The notes: a model not told the origin generated them from the letters alone. DNA of 10,448 nt from SG8-40 sp050050435 (GCA_050050435.1 JASFUE010000096.1:1-10448); one strand, 5' to 3'. Counted from the stretch's first letter, positions 1-5,952 are shown. Numbers and translations are program-made.

Positions 1-405
1 CCTGTTGGCATCCATAGCGCCGGACTGCCGGGCGACTTCGCATCCGTTCTTGAACATGATCAGCGTCGGAATACTGCGGATATTGAACTTGGCTGCCGTC
101 TCGGGGTTTGTGTCGGTGTCGAGTTTTGCCAGTCTGACCTGGGGTTCGAGATGCCCGGCGACGCGTTCGAAATGCGGCGCCATCATTTTGCACGGGCCGC
201 ACCACTGTGCCCAGAAATCCACGACCAGGGGAATGCTGCTGCGTTCCACGTGGGTGGTGAAGCTGGCGTCAGTAAGCACGATTGGCCTTCCCGTGAACAA
301 CGCCTGTTTGCATTTTCCGCAACTGGGGTGATCGCTCAGTCGTGAAGCTGCGATACGGTTGATGGCGCCGCAATGCGGGCAGGTGACATGATGCTGGTTG
401 TCCAT
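1..405 (-). CDS. trxC: Thioredoxin 2 (TrxC-type), C-terminus cut by window edge
   Basis: Cytoplasmic thiol-disulfide oxidoreductase that reduces protein disulfides and is itself reduced by thioredoxin reductase. Reading the minus strand from the ATG at 405 gives 135 codons, open to position 1. The N-terminus carries the zinc ribbon that separates TrxC from TrxA: Cys9-x2-Cys12 (CPHC) and Cys29-x2-Cys32 (CGKC). A thioredoxin fold follows with the active site WCGPC (Cys69, Cys72), the buried-Asp strand VVDFWA before it, and the cis-proline loop RSIPT (Pro113). TrxC proteins are usually about 140-145 residues, so only a short C-terminal piece is missing. The next gene upstream on this strand is a small four-cysteine protein ending at 571; the 165-bp gap suggests a separate promoter, though I see no clear one. 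Assignment to the TrxC family is secure; the exact C-terminus is unseen. Confidence 0.95.
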   Translation of the reverse strand, partial: MDNQHHVTCPHCGAINRIAASRLSDHPSCGKCKQALFTGRPIVLTDASFTTHVERSSIPLVVDFWAQWCGPCKMMAPHFERVAGHLEPQVRLAKLDTDTNPETAAKFNIRSIPTLIMFKNGCEVARQSGAMDANR

Positions 406-448
406 TGATTTGCTTTCACTGAATTTTTTTCACAGATGGGGGGCGCCG

Positions 449-483
449 CGCGGATTTCAAGGTCTTGCCACACACAATCCGCG
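449..483. repeat. Inverted repeat upstream of trxC
   Basis: Perfect 8-bp arms CGCGGATT (449-456) and AATCCGCG (476-483) are separated by 19 nt. The repeat lies 44-78 bp upstream of the trxC start and after the end of the minus-strand gene at 571-813. No T-run follows it on the minus strand, so it is not a good intrinsic terminator. It could be an operator, a leader hairpin, or chance in GC-rich DNA. The rest of 406-570 shows nothing I can name. Confidence 0.35.
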
Positions 484-570
484 GGTAGGTTGGCCCCGAA
501 AGCTGCTGCGCAGGGGGAGCGTCGGTGAAGAATTCGCCCGAATGATGCGAACTTCGCGTAGGGGGCTGAT

Positions 571-813
571 TTAGCCAGCGGTGGTCTCGTGAAACGATCG
601 GCGTTGCTGGCATCGCGGGCAGACGTGGCGCCCGTCATCGAGCACCTGCCATCCCGCACCCAATGCCTCCTGCAGGTCTCCCTCGAACCAGGCGCGATCG
701 TCGGAAATGCGCCGTCCTTGCTTGTCACTGCGCTTCATGTCGCGCCTGAGCTCGACATTGCGCGTGCCGTATGGATTGCAGATGTCGCAGAACAGAAATG
801 TTCGAAAAGTCAT
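571..813 (-). CDS. Small four-cysteine putative zinc-ribbon protein, function unknown
   Basis: An 80-residue protein I do not recognise. It has two CxxC pairs, Cys9-x2-Cys12 (FCDIC) near the N-terminus and Cys65-x2-Cys68 (CPRC) near the C-terminus, the usual layout of a zinc ribbon or rubredoxin-like knuckle. Between them is a charged, arginine-rich stretch (residues 18-40) and a segment with aromatic residues (AWFEGDLQEAL). There is no signal peptide or membrane segment, so it should be cytoplasmic. The ATG at 813 is the first in frame; the ribosome binding site is weak. The gene lies upstream of trxC on the same strand. A role in redox or metal handling is only a guess from the cysteines and the neighbour. 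Evidence that it is a real gene: paired CxxC motifs, sensible composition, and a natural place in the minus-strand gene order. Confidence 0.6.
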   Translation of the reverse strand: MTFRTFLFCDICNPYGTRNVELRRDMKRSDKQGRRISDDRAWFEGDLQEALGAGWQVLDDGRHVCPRCQQRRSFHETTAG

Positions 814-834
814 AAGCTGCGCCCGTTTTTTTTG

Positions 835-863
835 AGGTTACACCGCTGACAGGACCTCGGCAA
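835..863 (-). promoter_or_regulatory. Weak sigma70-like promoter candidate for the 571-813 gene
   Basis: Read on the minus strand, TTGCCG (863-858) lies 17 nt upstream of TAACCT (840-835). The match to TTGACA/TATAAT is partial (4/6 and 3/6). It would give a short leader before the ATG at 813. The spacing is ideal but the boxes are poor. Confidence 0.2.
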
Positions 864-902
864 GGCAACCAGGCAGCAAGGACAACTGGCGCAAGGACGC
901 GC

Positions 903-945
903 GCGGCTGCTGGATTCCTCTGCCGGCAGACTCCATAGCAGCCGC
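903..945. repeat. Concentric nested inverted repeat in a divergent intergenic region
   Basis: Outer perfect 9-bp arms GCGGCTGCT (903-911) and AGCAGCCGC (937-945) enclose a perfect 12-bp palindrome TCTGCCGGCAGA (919-930). Both are centred at about 924. The element lies near the middle of the 236-bp gap between the minus-strand gene at 571-813 and the plus-strand gene starting at 1050. It could be an operator for a dimeric or tetrameric regulator acting on both genes, or a cruciform/hairpin in a leader RNA. There is no T-run, so a terminator is unlikely. The rest of 814-1049 shows no gene. Confidence 0.45.
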
Positions 946-1049
946 ATTCTCCGGTCAAGAGGTGTCGCGCCTTGAGTGCCTCTTGCGGGCGTGATAACGT
1001 CCGATCCTCCCCGCGTGAGTCCGACTGACCAAAAGACGAGAACATACGT

Positions 1050-1559
1050 ATGAAAGCAACAGGACAGATGAGCAAGTTCGTGACTGCTGTTTTGCTGGTT
1101 GGCTTGCTTGCTGCAGCTTCAATGCAAATGCGCAGTGCAATGGCAGCCGGTGCCGTTGCAATGCAGGTCGAGCGCATCGTCAAGCTCGCTATCATGGGGT
1201 ACAACTCGGCGATGCGCAGCGGCGACGAGTCGAAGTGGCTCAAGTACTTTACCGACAACGTCAACCGGCGCTCCCCCACTGGTTCGCAAAGCGGGATGGA
1301 AGCATTTACGAACTACTACAATTGGGAGTTCGCGAATTTCGATGCGTCCATGACCACAAAGAGAATGATCATCAGTGGCCCCGTCGGTGCCGTCGAATTC
1401 GAATGGAATGCGGTTCACAAGGCGTCGGGCAAGGAGGTCACGATCGACATGATTGGCGTATTCGAGTTAGCTTCGAGCGGAAAATTCGAAGCGGTGCGGT
1501 TCTATTTTGATCCGACGAAGACTGCCGATCTTTTTGCCGGTGCACCCGGCACAAACTAG
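1050..1559 (+). CDS. Secreted SnoaL/NTF2-like protein
   Basis: A 169-residue exported protein. Residues 1-32 form a Sec-type signal peptide: a basic start, a hydrophobic core (VTAVLLVGLLAAAS) and a likely cleavage after SAMA. The mature part resembles the SnoaL-like/NTF2 cone-fold family. It begins with a helix (VERIVKLAIMGYNSAMRSGDE), followed by the typical 'active range' phrase KWLKYFTDNVNRRSPTG, a second helix near 83-95, and then long beta strands (GAVEFEWNAVHKASGKEVTIDMIGVFEL, EAVRFYFDP). Family members bind small hydrophobic ligands or act as isomerases or hydrolases; the substrate cannot be read from sequence. The ATG at 1050 is preceded by GACGAG as a weak ribosome binding site. A second in-frame ATG at 1068 is possible, but the first is better spaced. 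It is probably co-transcribed with the gene starting 28 bp after its stop. Confidence 0.75.
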   Translation: MKATGQMSKFVTAVLLVGLLAAASMQMRSAMAAGAVAMQVERIVKLAIMGYNSAMRSGDESKWLKYFTDNVNRRSPTGSQSGMEAFTNYYNWEFANFDASMTTKRMIISGPVGAVEFEWNAVHKASGKEVTIDMIGVFELASSGKFEAVRFYFDPTKTADLFAGAPGTN

Positions 1560-1587
1560 ACGACGGGACAAGACTGTGACCGGAGAA

Positions 1588-2058
1588 ATGGTTATCTTGA
1601 AAAGGCTGGTACTGACATGTGCCGCGCTTGGGCTGATGCAGATAATGTCGCCGGGTCAGTTGATACAACCGGTACATGCACAGCAGGAGCCGGATCAGGC
1701 GCAATGCATTGAAGGCGATGGCTGGCTCGAATGCAGGGCTGCCGCGGGAGACCATCTGGCGATGTACCGGATAGGGCGGACCGAGTACGAGCAAGCGCGC
1801 GAAAACGGTGATTTCACCGAGGCTTTGCAATCGGGGCGCAAGCTGGCCGCAACGGGAGACAAGAACGGCAAGCGTTTACTGAAGATGGTTCACCTGCAGC
1901 TGAGCTGGGGTAAACACAAGGACAATGTGCAGGCTTACGTCTGGCTGGTCGAGGACGAGCAAGCCGGGATCGATTACCTCGACAAGCTGATCCGCAATTT
2001 GGCGGACAAGATGACGCCGGAGCAACTGGCGCAGGCAAAAGAACTGGCCGGCCAGTAG
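1588..2058 (+). CDS. Secreted Sel1-repeat-like protein
   Basis: About 156 residues. It begins with a signal peptide (KRLVLTCAALGLMQ core, cleavage likely after PVHA, residue 31), followed by a Gln/Glu-rich linker. Cys40 and Cys49 in the mature part could form a disulfide. The C-terminal half (about 85-156) reads like a degenerate Sel1/TPR-like repeat: GRKLAATGDKNGKRLLKMV, then NVQAYVWLVEDEQAG, ending in the typical ADKMTPEQLAQAKELA seen at the end of many Sel1 proteins. Such repeats mediate protein-protein contacts in the periplasm; no catalytic motif is visible. The start is uncertain. GGAG at 1582-1585 lies only 2 nt from the ATG at 1588, while an in-frame TTG at 1597 is 11 nt away and would give MKRLVLTC, a more usual signal-peptide start. 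It follows the SnoaL-like gene closely and is probably in one operon with it. Confidence 0.7.
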   Translation: MVILKRLVLTCAALGLMQIMSPGQLIQPVHAQQEPDQAQCIEGDGWLECRAAAGDHLAMYRIGRTEYEQARENGDFTEALQSGRKLAATGDKNGKRLLKMVHLQLSWGKHKDNVQAYVWLVEDEQAGIDYLDKLIRNLADKMTPEQLAQAKELAGQ

Positions 2059-2075
2059 CGGCGCTTTCTGATGGT

Positions 2076-2132
2076 GATGTTCGAGAGCCGGTTGGTCGCG
2101 CATCCGGGCGCCACAGCGCGGCTCCGAACATC
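2076..2132. repeat. Long imperfect hairpin between convergent genes
   Basis: GATGTTCG (2076-2083) pairs with CGAACATC (2125-2132), and GAGCCG (2085-2090) with CGGCTC (2119-2124), giving 14 bp interrupted only by one bulged A; the loop is 28 nt. It lies in the 106-bp gap between the convergent genes ending at 2058 (plus) and 2165 (minus). The position fits a bidirectional 3'-end structure, but neither side has a T-run. It may protect transcript 3' ends rather than terminate by itself. Confidence 0.45.
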
Positions 2133-2164
2133 ATTCCAGGAGCCGCGGTTCCGGATTCCGGCGA

Positions 2165-2572
2165 TCAGTTGTTCTTGAGCTCTGGCAACCTGAGATCGTT
2201 CAGGATGAAATCCGCGAGGATTTCGATTTTCTCGCTTTCCAGCAAATTCTTGAATGGCGGCATACCGCGCGCCTGACGGCCGTAAGTGATGATGACGATG
2301 AGTTGTTCGCGCGTTAGCGTCGTCTTGCGCAGGTCGGCGCCATAGCCGCCTTCGCTGGGGCCGCCGCGACCATCGTACTTGTGGCAGAGCACGCAGTATT
2401 CAGAAAAGATCTTGCGTCCACTGGCACGAGGCACGTTGATCGTTGGTCTTCCACCATTGTCTTCTTGTGCTTGAGCAACCGGTGCTGTCGCCGGCACGAT
2501 GGTCAAAACGCTTGATGCCAAAAGTGCGATCAAGCTCGCGGCAACGATGTTTGCTTTTCGGTTTCTGGTCAT
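2165..2572 (-). CDS. Small periplasmic class I cytochrome c
   Basis: A 135-residue mono-haem cytochrome c. Residues 1-35 are a signal peptide with a long hydrophobic core (IVAASLIALLASSVLTIVPA) and cleavage near VAQA. The haem-binding motif is Cys60-x2-Cys63-His64 (CVLCH) inside SEYCVLCHKYDGRGG. The distal haem ligand is probably Met104 in RGMPPF, a usual sequence for class I cytochromes c. The C-terminal helix (LESEKIEILADFILNDLR) completes the fold. It sits 180 bp after the PQQ dehydrogenase on the same strand, the usual genetic partner arrangement, so it is probably the direct electron acceptor that relays electrons to a terminal oxidase. The ribosome binding site before the ATG at 2572 is weak. 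A strong hairpin lies in the region between the two genes, so co-transcription is not certain. Confidence 0.88.
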   Translation of the reverse strand: MTRNRKANIVAASLIALLASSVLTIVPATAPVAQAQEDNGGRPTINVPRASGRKIFSEYCVLCHKYDGRGGPSEGGYGADLRKTTLTREQLIVIITYGRQARGMPPFKNLLESEKIEILADFILNDLRLPELKNN

Positions 2573-2661
2573 GCTGATTGCTATTCTGTTTGTGTGGTGA
2601 ATGGGTTTTTGCTCTTTGCCAACCTCCGGCTGCGGAAACAGTTGTTACAGCCTGAGACGTT

Positions 2662-2702
2662 AACCGGGGAGCCGTCGTAAGACGGTTCCCCGGTTTTTTT
2701 TT
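2662..2702 (+). terminator. Strong intrinsic terminator oriented on the plus strand
   Basis: A 15-bp stem: 2662-2676 (AACCGGGGAGCCGTC) pairs with 2681-2695 (GACGGTTCCCCGGTT) with a single G-T pair. The loop is GTAA, and the stem is followed by a run of T to 2702. On the minus strand the stem is preceded by A residues and followed only by AACG, so it is a poor terminator in that direction. The flanking genes are both on the minus strand (dehydrogenase ending at 2753, cytochrome starting at 2572), so the plus-strand transcript it ends is not annotated. In the minus direction it may act as a partial attenuator or processing hairpin between dehydrogenase and cytochrome. Confidence 0.8.
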
Positions 2703-2752
2703 CAAACAAGCGGGCCAGCCTGCCGGTTGACCCGTGATCGTGACGAAACGCG

Positions 2753-4570
2753 TTACGGCAGTTCGAACACGTACAACATGTTGCTGGGCACCTGTTCTTT
2801 CAGCTCAGGTGTGGCGCTGACGAACCACTGCGGCCAGGCGCCGCCCAGACCGACTTCGAGGGCAATGTACTGCTTGCCGCCGGACATGAATGTCATCGGT
2901 GGGGCGTTGATGGCCGAACCCGTTTCAAACGTCCACAGCTCTTCGAGCGTATTCGCGTCGAGCGCGACCACCGTGCCGGCAGCGTAACCGGCGAATACCA
3001 GGCCACCGGCCGTGGAAAGCAGGCCACCGAGTTGCGGGTGCTCGGTCCAGTGACGCTTGACCACTTTACCGGTGCCCACGTCGATGGCGACGATGCTGCC
3101 CTTGATGCGGCCGCATTCCGGGTCGTCGTATGTCGTGAATGGTGCGCCGCCGAGGAATAAATCACGCGGCTTGTGCGCACCCGGGACAGTCACTTCCGTG
3201 AAGGCCTTGTTACAGCCTTCGATTGCCGGAATGTAGTAATAGCCGGTTTGCGGGCTGTAGGTCGTCGGCGGCCAGTTCTTGCCACCCATGTGACCGGGGC
3301 GCAACGTGCCCTCAATCGTACCGCGGCCTTCAGTTGCTGTACCGCGTCCGGCGGAAGTGCCTGGCACGTAGCTCTGAACGTCAGAGTTGGGATCGTAGGC
3401 GTTTGGCTTGCAGTTCTCGTCCAGACCACCACTCCAGTTCAGTTCGGCTACGAACTGTGTGCCCCACAGGCACTTGCCATTGTTACGGTCCAGTGCGTAG
3501 GCGTAGCCGTTACGGTTGGCATGCAGCGTTGCCTTGACCATCTTGCCGTTGATCTTCGTGTCGACGAAGGTGTTTTCCGCAATCGAGTCGAAGTCGTACG
3601 GGTCGTTCGGCGTGTGCTGGAAGCCCCAGACGATCTTGCCGGTGTCGGCATCGAGCGCGAGCGTGCTGTCCGTCCACAGGTTGTCGCCCGGTCGATACGC
3701 GGCATCCCAATCGGGGCCCGGGTTGGCCGTTCCCCAGATGATGAGGTTCAGCTCGGGGTCCCAGGAACCCGTGACCCAGGTTGAGCCGCCACCGGTCTTC
3801 CATGCGCCATAGTCGTCTTTCCACGTCTCGTGGCCGGGTTCGCCCGGTCCGGGAATCGTGTGTGTGCGCCAGCGTTGCTTGCCGGTTTTCAGGTCCATTG
3901 CCTCGATCCAGCCGCGTACGCCGAATTCGGCGCCAGCCATGCCGACAACGACCATGTCCTTGACGATCAGCGGGGCGCCGGTGAAGACTTCACCCTGACC
4001 GGGATCGGCGACCTGGACTTCCCAGATTTTCTTGCCGGTTGCCTTGTCCAGTGCGAGCACGCGACCGTCGATCACTTTCGAAATGACCATGTCGCCAGCC
4101 AATACCGCGCCGCGGTTGTTGATGCCGCAGCAGGCAACTGTGGTTGCATAGTCGCGATCCGGCGCCGGATCATACTTCCAGACCTGCTTCGGCACGCCGC
4201 CGGTGGTATCGAGCTTGGTCACCACGCCCCAACCGGTGGTCAGGTAGAGGAAACCGTCTTCGGCAACCGGCGTGCCTTCGAGACCGGCGAAGGGGAACAC
4301 GATGACTTCCTTGCCGCCGCCTTCGGTGCCGCCCATGGCCCAGGTGAAGGCGACTTTCAGGTTCTTGACGTTGTTCTTGTTGATCTGCCGCAACCCGGAA
4401 TAACGATGTGCTTCCAGATTGCCATGATGATTCAGCCAGTTGCGCGGTTCGCGCTCACTGTTGATCAGGCGATCGGTAGTGACATCGGCGGCAATTGCAC
4501 CCGCCATGATCCCGCATCCTGCCAGGATTGCTCCGAATCGCCCGAGGAAAGATATACAGCCTGATTTCAT
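2753..4570 (-). CDS. PQQ-dependent alcohol dehydrogenase, predicted lanthanide type
   Basis: A 605-residue periplasmic quinoprotein of the methanol/ethanol dehydrogenase family. It oxidises an alcohol using bound pyrroloquinoline quinone and passes electrons to cytochrome c. The signal peptide ends near residue 27-28 (MAGAIA-A). Visible features of the eight-bladed propeller include adjacent cysteines Cys147-Cys148 (ACCGINNRG), which form the rare vicinal disulfide over PQQ. Repeated tryptophan-docking motifs occur, such as DKATGKKIWE, DADTGKIVWG and DANTLEELWTFETG. Metal ligands are probably Glu215 (GAEFGVRG), Asn283 (ANPGP) and the catalytic Asp326, with an extra Asp328 (PYDFDS) typical of lanthanide enzymes. 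There is no C-terminal haem domain, so it is a soluble type I enzyme. The ATG at 4570 is chosen over in-frame upstream codons because GGGAGGAG lies just before it and the signal peptide starts there. Substrate not predictable. Confidence 0.95.
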   Translation of the reverse strand: MKSGCISFLGRFGAILAGCGIMAGAIAADVTTDRLINSEREPRNWLNHHGNLEAHRYSGLRQINKNNVKNLKVAFTWAMGGTEGGGKEVIVFPFAGLEGTPVAEDGFLYLTTGWGVVTKLDTTGGVPKQVWKYDPAPDRDYATTVACCGINNRGAVLAGDMVISKVIDGRVLALDKATGKKIWEVQVADPGQGEVFTGAPLIVKDMVVVGMAGAEFGVRGWIEAMDLKTGKQRWRTHTIPGPGEPGHETWKDDYGAWKTGGGSTWVTGSWDPELNLIIWGTANPGPDWDAAYRPGDNLWTDSTLALDADTGKIVWGFQHTPNDPYDFDSIAENTFVDTKINGKMVKATLHANRNGYAYALDRNNGKCLWGTQFVAELNWSGGLDENCKPNAYDPNSDVQSYVPGTSAGRGTATEGRGTIEGTLRPGHMGGKNWPPTTYSPQTGYYYIPAIEGCNKAFTEVTVPGAHKPRDLFLGGAPFTTYDDPECGRIKGSIVAIDVGTGKVVKRHWTEHPQLGGLLSTAGGLVFAGYAAGTVVALDANTLEELWTFETGSAINAPPMTFMSGGKQYIALEVGLGGAWPQWFVSATPELKEQVPSNMLYVFELP

Positions 4571-4673
4571 TGTGACTCCTCCCGCGGTTTTGATGTTGTA
4601 TTGATGAGTGCTCTGTGAAACTTGCCAAAAAACGGAATACGTTCGCGGATTTCCAGATTGCTCACCCAGCGTC

Positions 4674-4701
4674 ATTCTACGTTTGGATCAATGATTTGCA
4701 A
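4674..4701 (-). promoter_or_regulatory. Sigma70-like promoter candidate for the PQQ dehydrogenase
   Basis: On the minus strand TTGCAA (4701-4696) and TAGAAT (4679-4674) are separated by 16 nt; the -10 box matches TATAAT at 5 of 6 positions and the -35 box at 4 of 6. This would give a leader of roughly 95 nt to the ATG at 4570. I looked for a -24/-12 sigma54 element in 4571-4805 and did not find one. The rest of this 235-bp gap holds no gene. Confidence 0.4.
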
Positions 4702-4805
4702 CCCGGGCTGATAAAAGGGTCTTCAACCGTGCGGTTGTTGCAGGTGCGTCGGACAAGGCGGATGCGACTGGCGAGCTTCCTTGCCACGACGGCGTCGCGG
4801 TCCGG

Positions 4806-5744
4806 TCAGTCCTTGTCTTGCGGCGGACTAATAACGGGTGCGCTGACAATCAACCCGTAGTCCTCCTCCAGGCACGGCTTCAGCATGGCGGCAACCGCAT
4901 AGTCGCTGAATCGCGCAGCCAATGCTGCGTCCGCAGCAATATCGTTCTGCAGGGTGGCCAGCTCGCTGGCCCCGTAGTTCCTGATCAGGCTTTTCGACCG
5001 GGCCGATTCCCTGTCCAAGGTGGTTTGAATCATGAATACCGGAGCGGAGAAGGGACGCATCGGAAAGCGGTTGTTCTCGGCAGGGGTAACGCCCAGATGA
5101 AGCCCGGCAAAAACCAGTAGTGGATCGGGTAACTGTTCCAGTGTCGTAAGTACAAGGATATCGCTGTGTGCCTCTTCTTCCGGTTGCGCGCCGGAGCGGG
5201 TCCGGAATTCATTCAAACCCAGAACGAAATATTTTCCTTCACGGTGAACGACCGTGCCCCGAATTTCCGAATTCTGCAACCGGTCCGCCAGGGTGCCGAC
5301 GCGAATCTCGTTGTAGTGCACCGTTGTGCCTTCGCGCGAAATCTCGATGTAGCTGACGTTGATCGCGTGCGGCGTAAGGTAGGAATTGCGAAAGCAAAGC
5401 AGGTTGACCGGCAGCCGCTCGAGGAAGTCTTGCGGAGGCTGGCTGATCCGCGACAGACTGTCGATTGCCGAGAGCATGCCACTGCGAGGTGCCGCCGCCG
5501 GGTCGATGACGCCCGCTTCCTCGAATAATTGCACCAGCCGAACGAGTTTCTTGTAGCTGGGTAACGGTTCCTGATTGCTCCGAACCTTGTACAGATCCTT
5601 TTCATTGATCCGCAACGGAAGTGCCCGTGGCGCCAGTGTGCGGAAAAATTCGGGGATCGAGCCGTACTTGCCAACCTGTGCGGTGATGACCTGGCGGCAG
5701 ATATCCCTCAGTCGGACCCGTTCGGGATCCTGCTTTTCAGCCAT
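4806..5744 (-). CDS. Unrecognised protein with probable N-terminal helix-turn-helix; candidate regulator
   Basis: A 312-residue soluble protein with no signal peptide, membrane segment or metal-binding cysteine cluster. I do not recognise the full-length family. Residues about 14-76 look like a Cro/C1-type helical bundle: DICRQVITAQVG, then SIPEFFRTLA, then INEKDLYKVRSNQEPL, then SYKKLVRLVQLFEEAGV. This resembles a phage-repressor-like DNA-binding domain. Residues about 110-245 are rich in beta strands (NVSYIEISREGTTVHYNEIRV, GTVVHREGKYFVLGLNEF, SDILVLTTL) and may form a ligand-sensing domain. The end (245-290) is helical. The ATG at 5744 is chosen because GGAGGAAGG lies just upstream; a longer version would need a TTG at 5825. 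It is divergent from a DapA-like aldolase and upstream of the PQQ dehydrogenase on the same strand, so it may regulate one or both. A small 6-bp hairpin (5776-5792) lies in its leader. Function is inferred only. Confidence 0.7.
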   Translation of the reverse strand: MAEKQDPERVRLRDICRQVITAQVGKYGSIPEFFRTLAPRALPLRINEKDLYKVRSNQEPLPSYKKLVRLVQLFEEAGVIDPAAAPRSGMLSAIDSLSRISQPPQDFLERLPVNLLCFRNSYLTPHAINVSYIEISREGTTVHYNEIRVGTLADRLQNSEIRGTVVHREGKYFVLGLNEFRTRSGAQPEEEAHSDILVLTTLEQLPDPLLVFAGLHLGVTPAENNRFPMRPFSAPVFMIQTTLDRESARSKSLIRNYGASELATLQNDIAADAALAARFSDYAVAAMLKPCLEEDYGLIVSAPVISPPQDKD

Positions 5745-5839
5745 ACGTGGGCCTTCCTCCCTTTCTTCCCCGTTTTTCCCGAAAACCGGGAAGCACTTCG
5801 AAAAATGTGAGTGATACGTTTCCAATCATGAGGTGGTCG

Positions 5840-5855
5840 ATGAAACGGGTTTCAT
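5840..5855. promoter_or_regulatory. Perfect 16-bp palindrome, candidate operator
   Basis: ATGAAACGGGTTTCAT has perfect 7-bp arms ATGAAAC/GTTTCAT around GG. Its centre is about 104 bp from the start of the helix-turn-helix protein gene (5744) and about 105 bp from the start of the aldolase gene (5953), almost exactly midway in the divergent promoter region. A related half-site, ACGTTTCC, occurs at 5817-5823. This is the form expected of an operator for a dimeric repressor. No convincing -35/-10 pair was found on either strand nearby. Confidence 0.5.
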
Positions 5856-5873
5856 GCAACGGCCATGGTACCT

Positions 5874-5890
5874 GTCACCCCACTAGTGAC
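5874..5890. repeat. Short inverted repeat near the aldolase promoter region
   Basis: GTCAC (5874-5878) and GTGAC (5886-5890) are separated by 7 nt. It lies between the 16-bp palindrome and the aldolase start, and could be a second regulator site. Five-base arms are short, so chance is a real alternative. Confidence 0.25.
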
Positions 5891-5952
5891 GAAAGCGCAA
5901 TCGGGACAGGACTCCGGATAGCGGCATGAACCGAGAAAAGAGGAGAGGGAAA

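Noticed and set aside
336..728. 130-codon minus-strand open frame over the trxC upstream region
   Set aside because: It overlaps the ends of trxC and the four-cysteine gene and has no recognisable fold; both overlapped genes have better motif support.
972..998. Possible -35/-10 pair (TTGAGT and GATAAC) for the SnoaL-like gene
   Set aside because: The spacer is only 15 nt and both boxes match 4 of 6, too weak to list as a feature.
725..1279. 184-codon minus-strand open frame
   Set aside because: It overlaps both the SnoaL-like gene and the four-cysteine gene in other frames, has a Cys/Arg/Ser-rich composition without domains, and looks like a shadow in GC-rich DNA.
3173..3784. 203-codon plus-strand open frame antisense to the PQQ dehydrogenase
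   Set aside because: Same reason: it lies wholly inside the dehydrogenase gene, with low-complexity Arg/Val composition.
3830..4564. 244-codon plus-strand open frame antisense to the PQQ dehydrogenase
   Set aside because: It is the mirror of a strongly supported coding region, has no family resemblance, and is expected from codon bias.
4571..4805. Possible sigma54 -24/-12 site (two TGGCAAG stretches on the minus strand)
   Set aside because: Neither TGGCAAG is followed by GC at the required spacing.
4615..4860. 81-codon plus-strand open frame between two minus-strand genes
   Set aside because: It covers the probable promoter region of the dehydrogenase and runs into the 3' end of the neighbouring gene; there is no motif or clear ribosome binding site.
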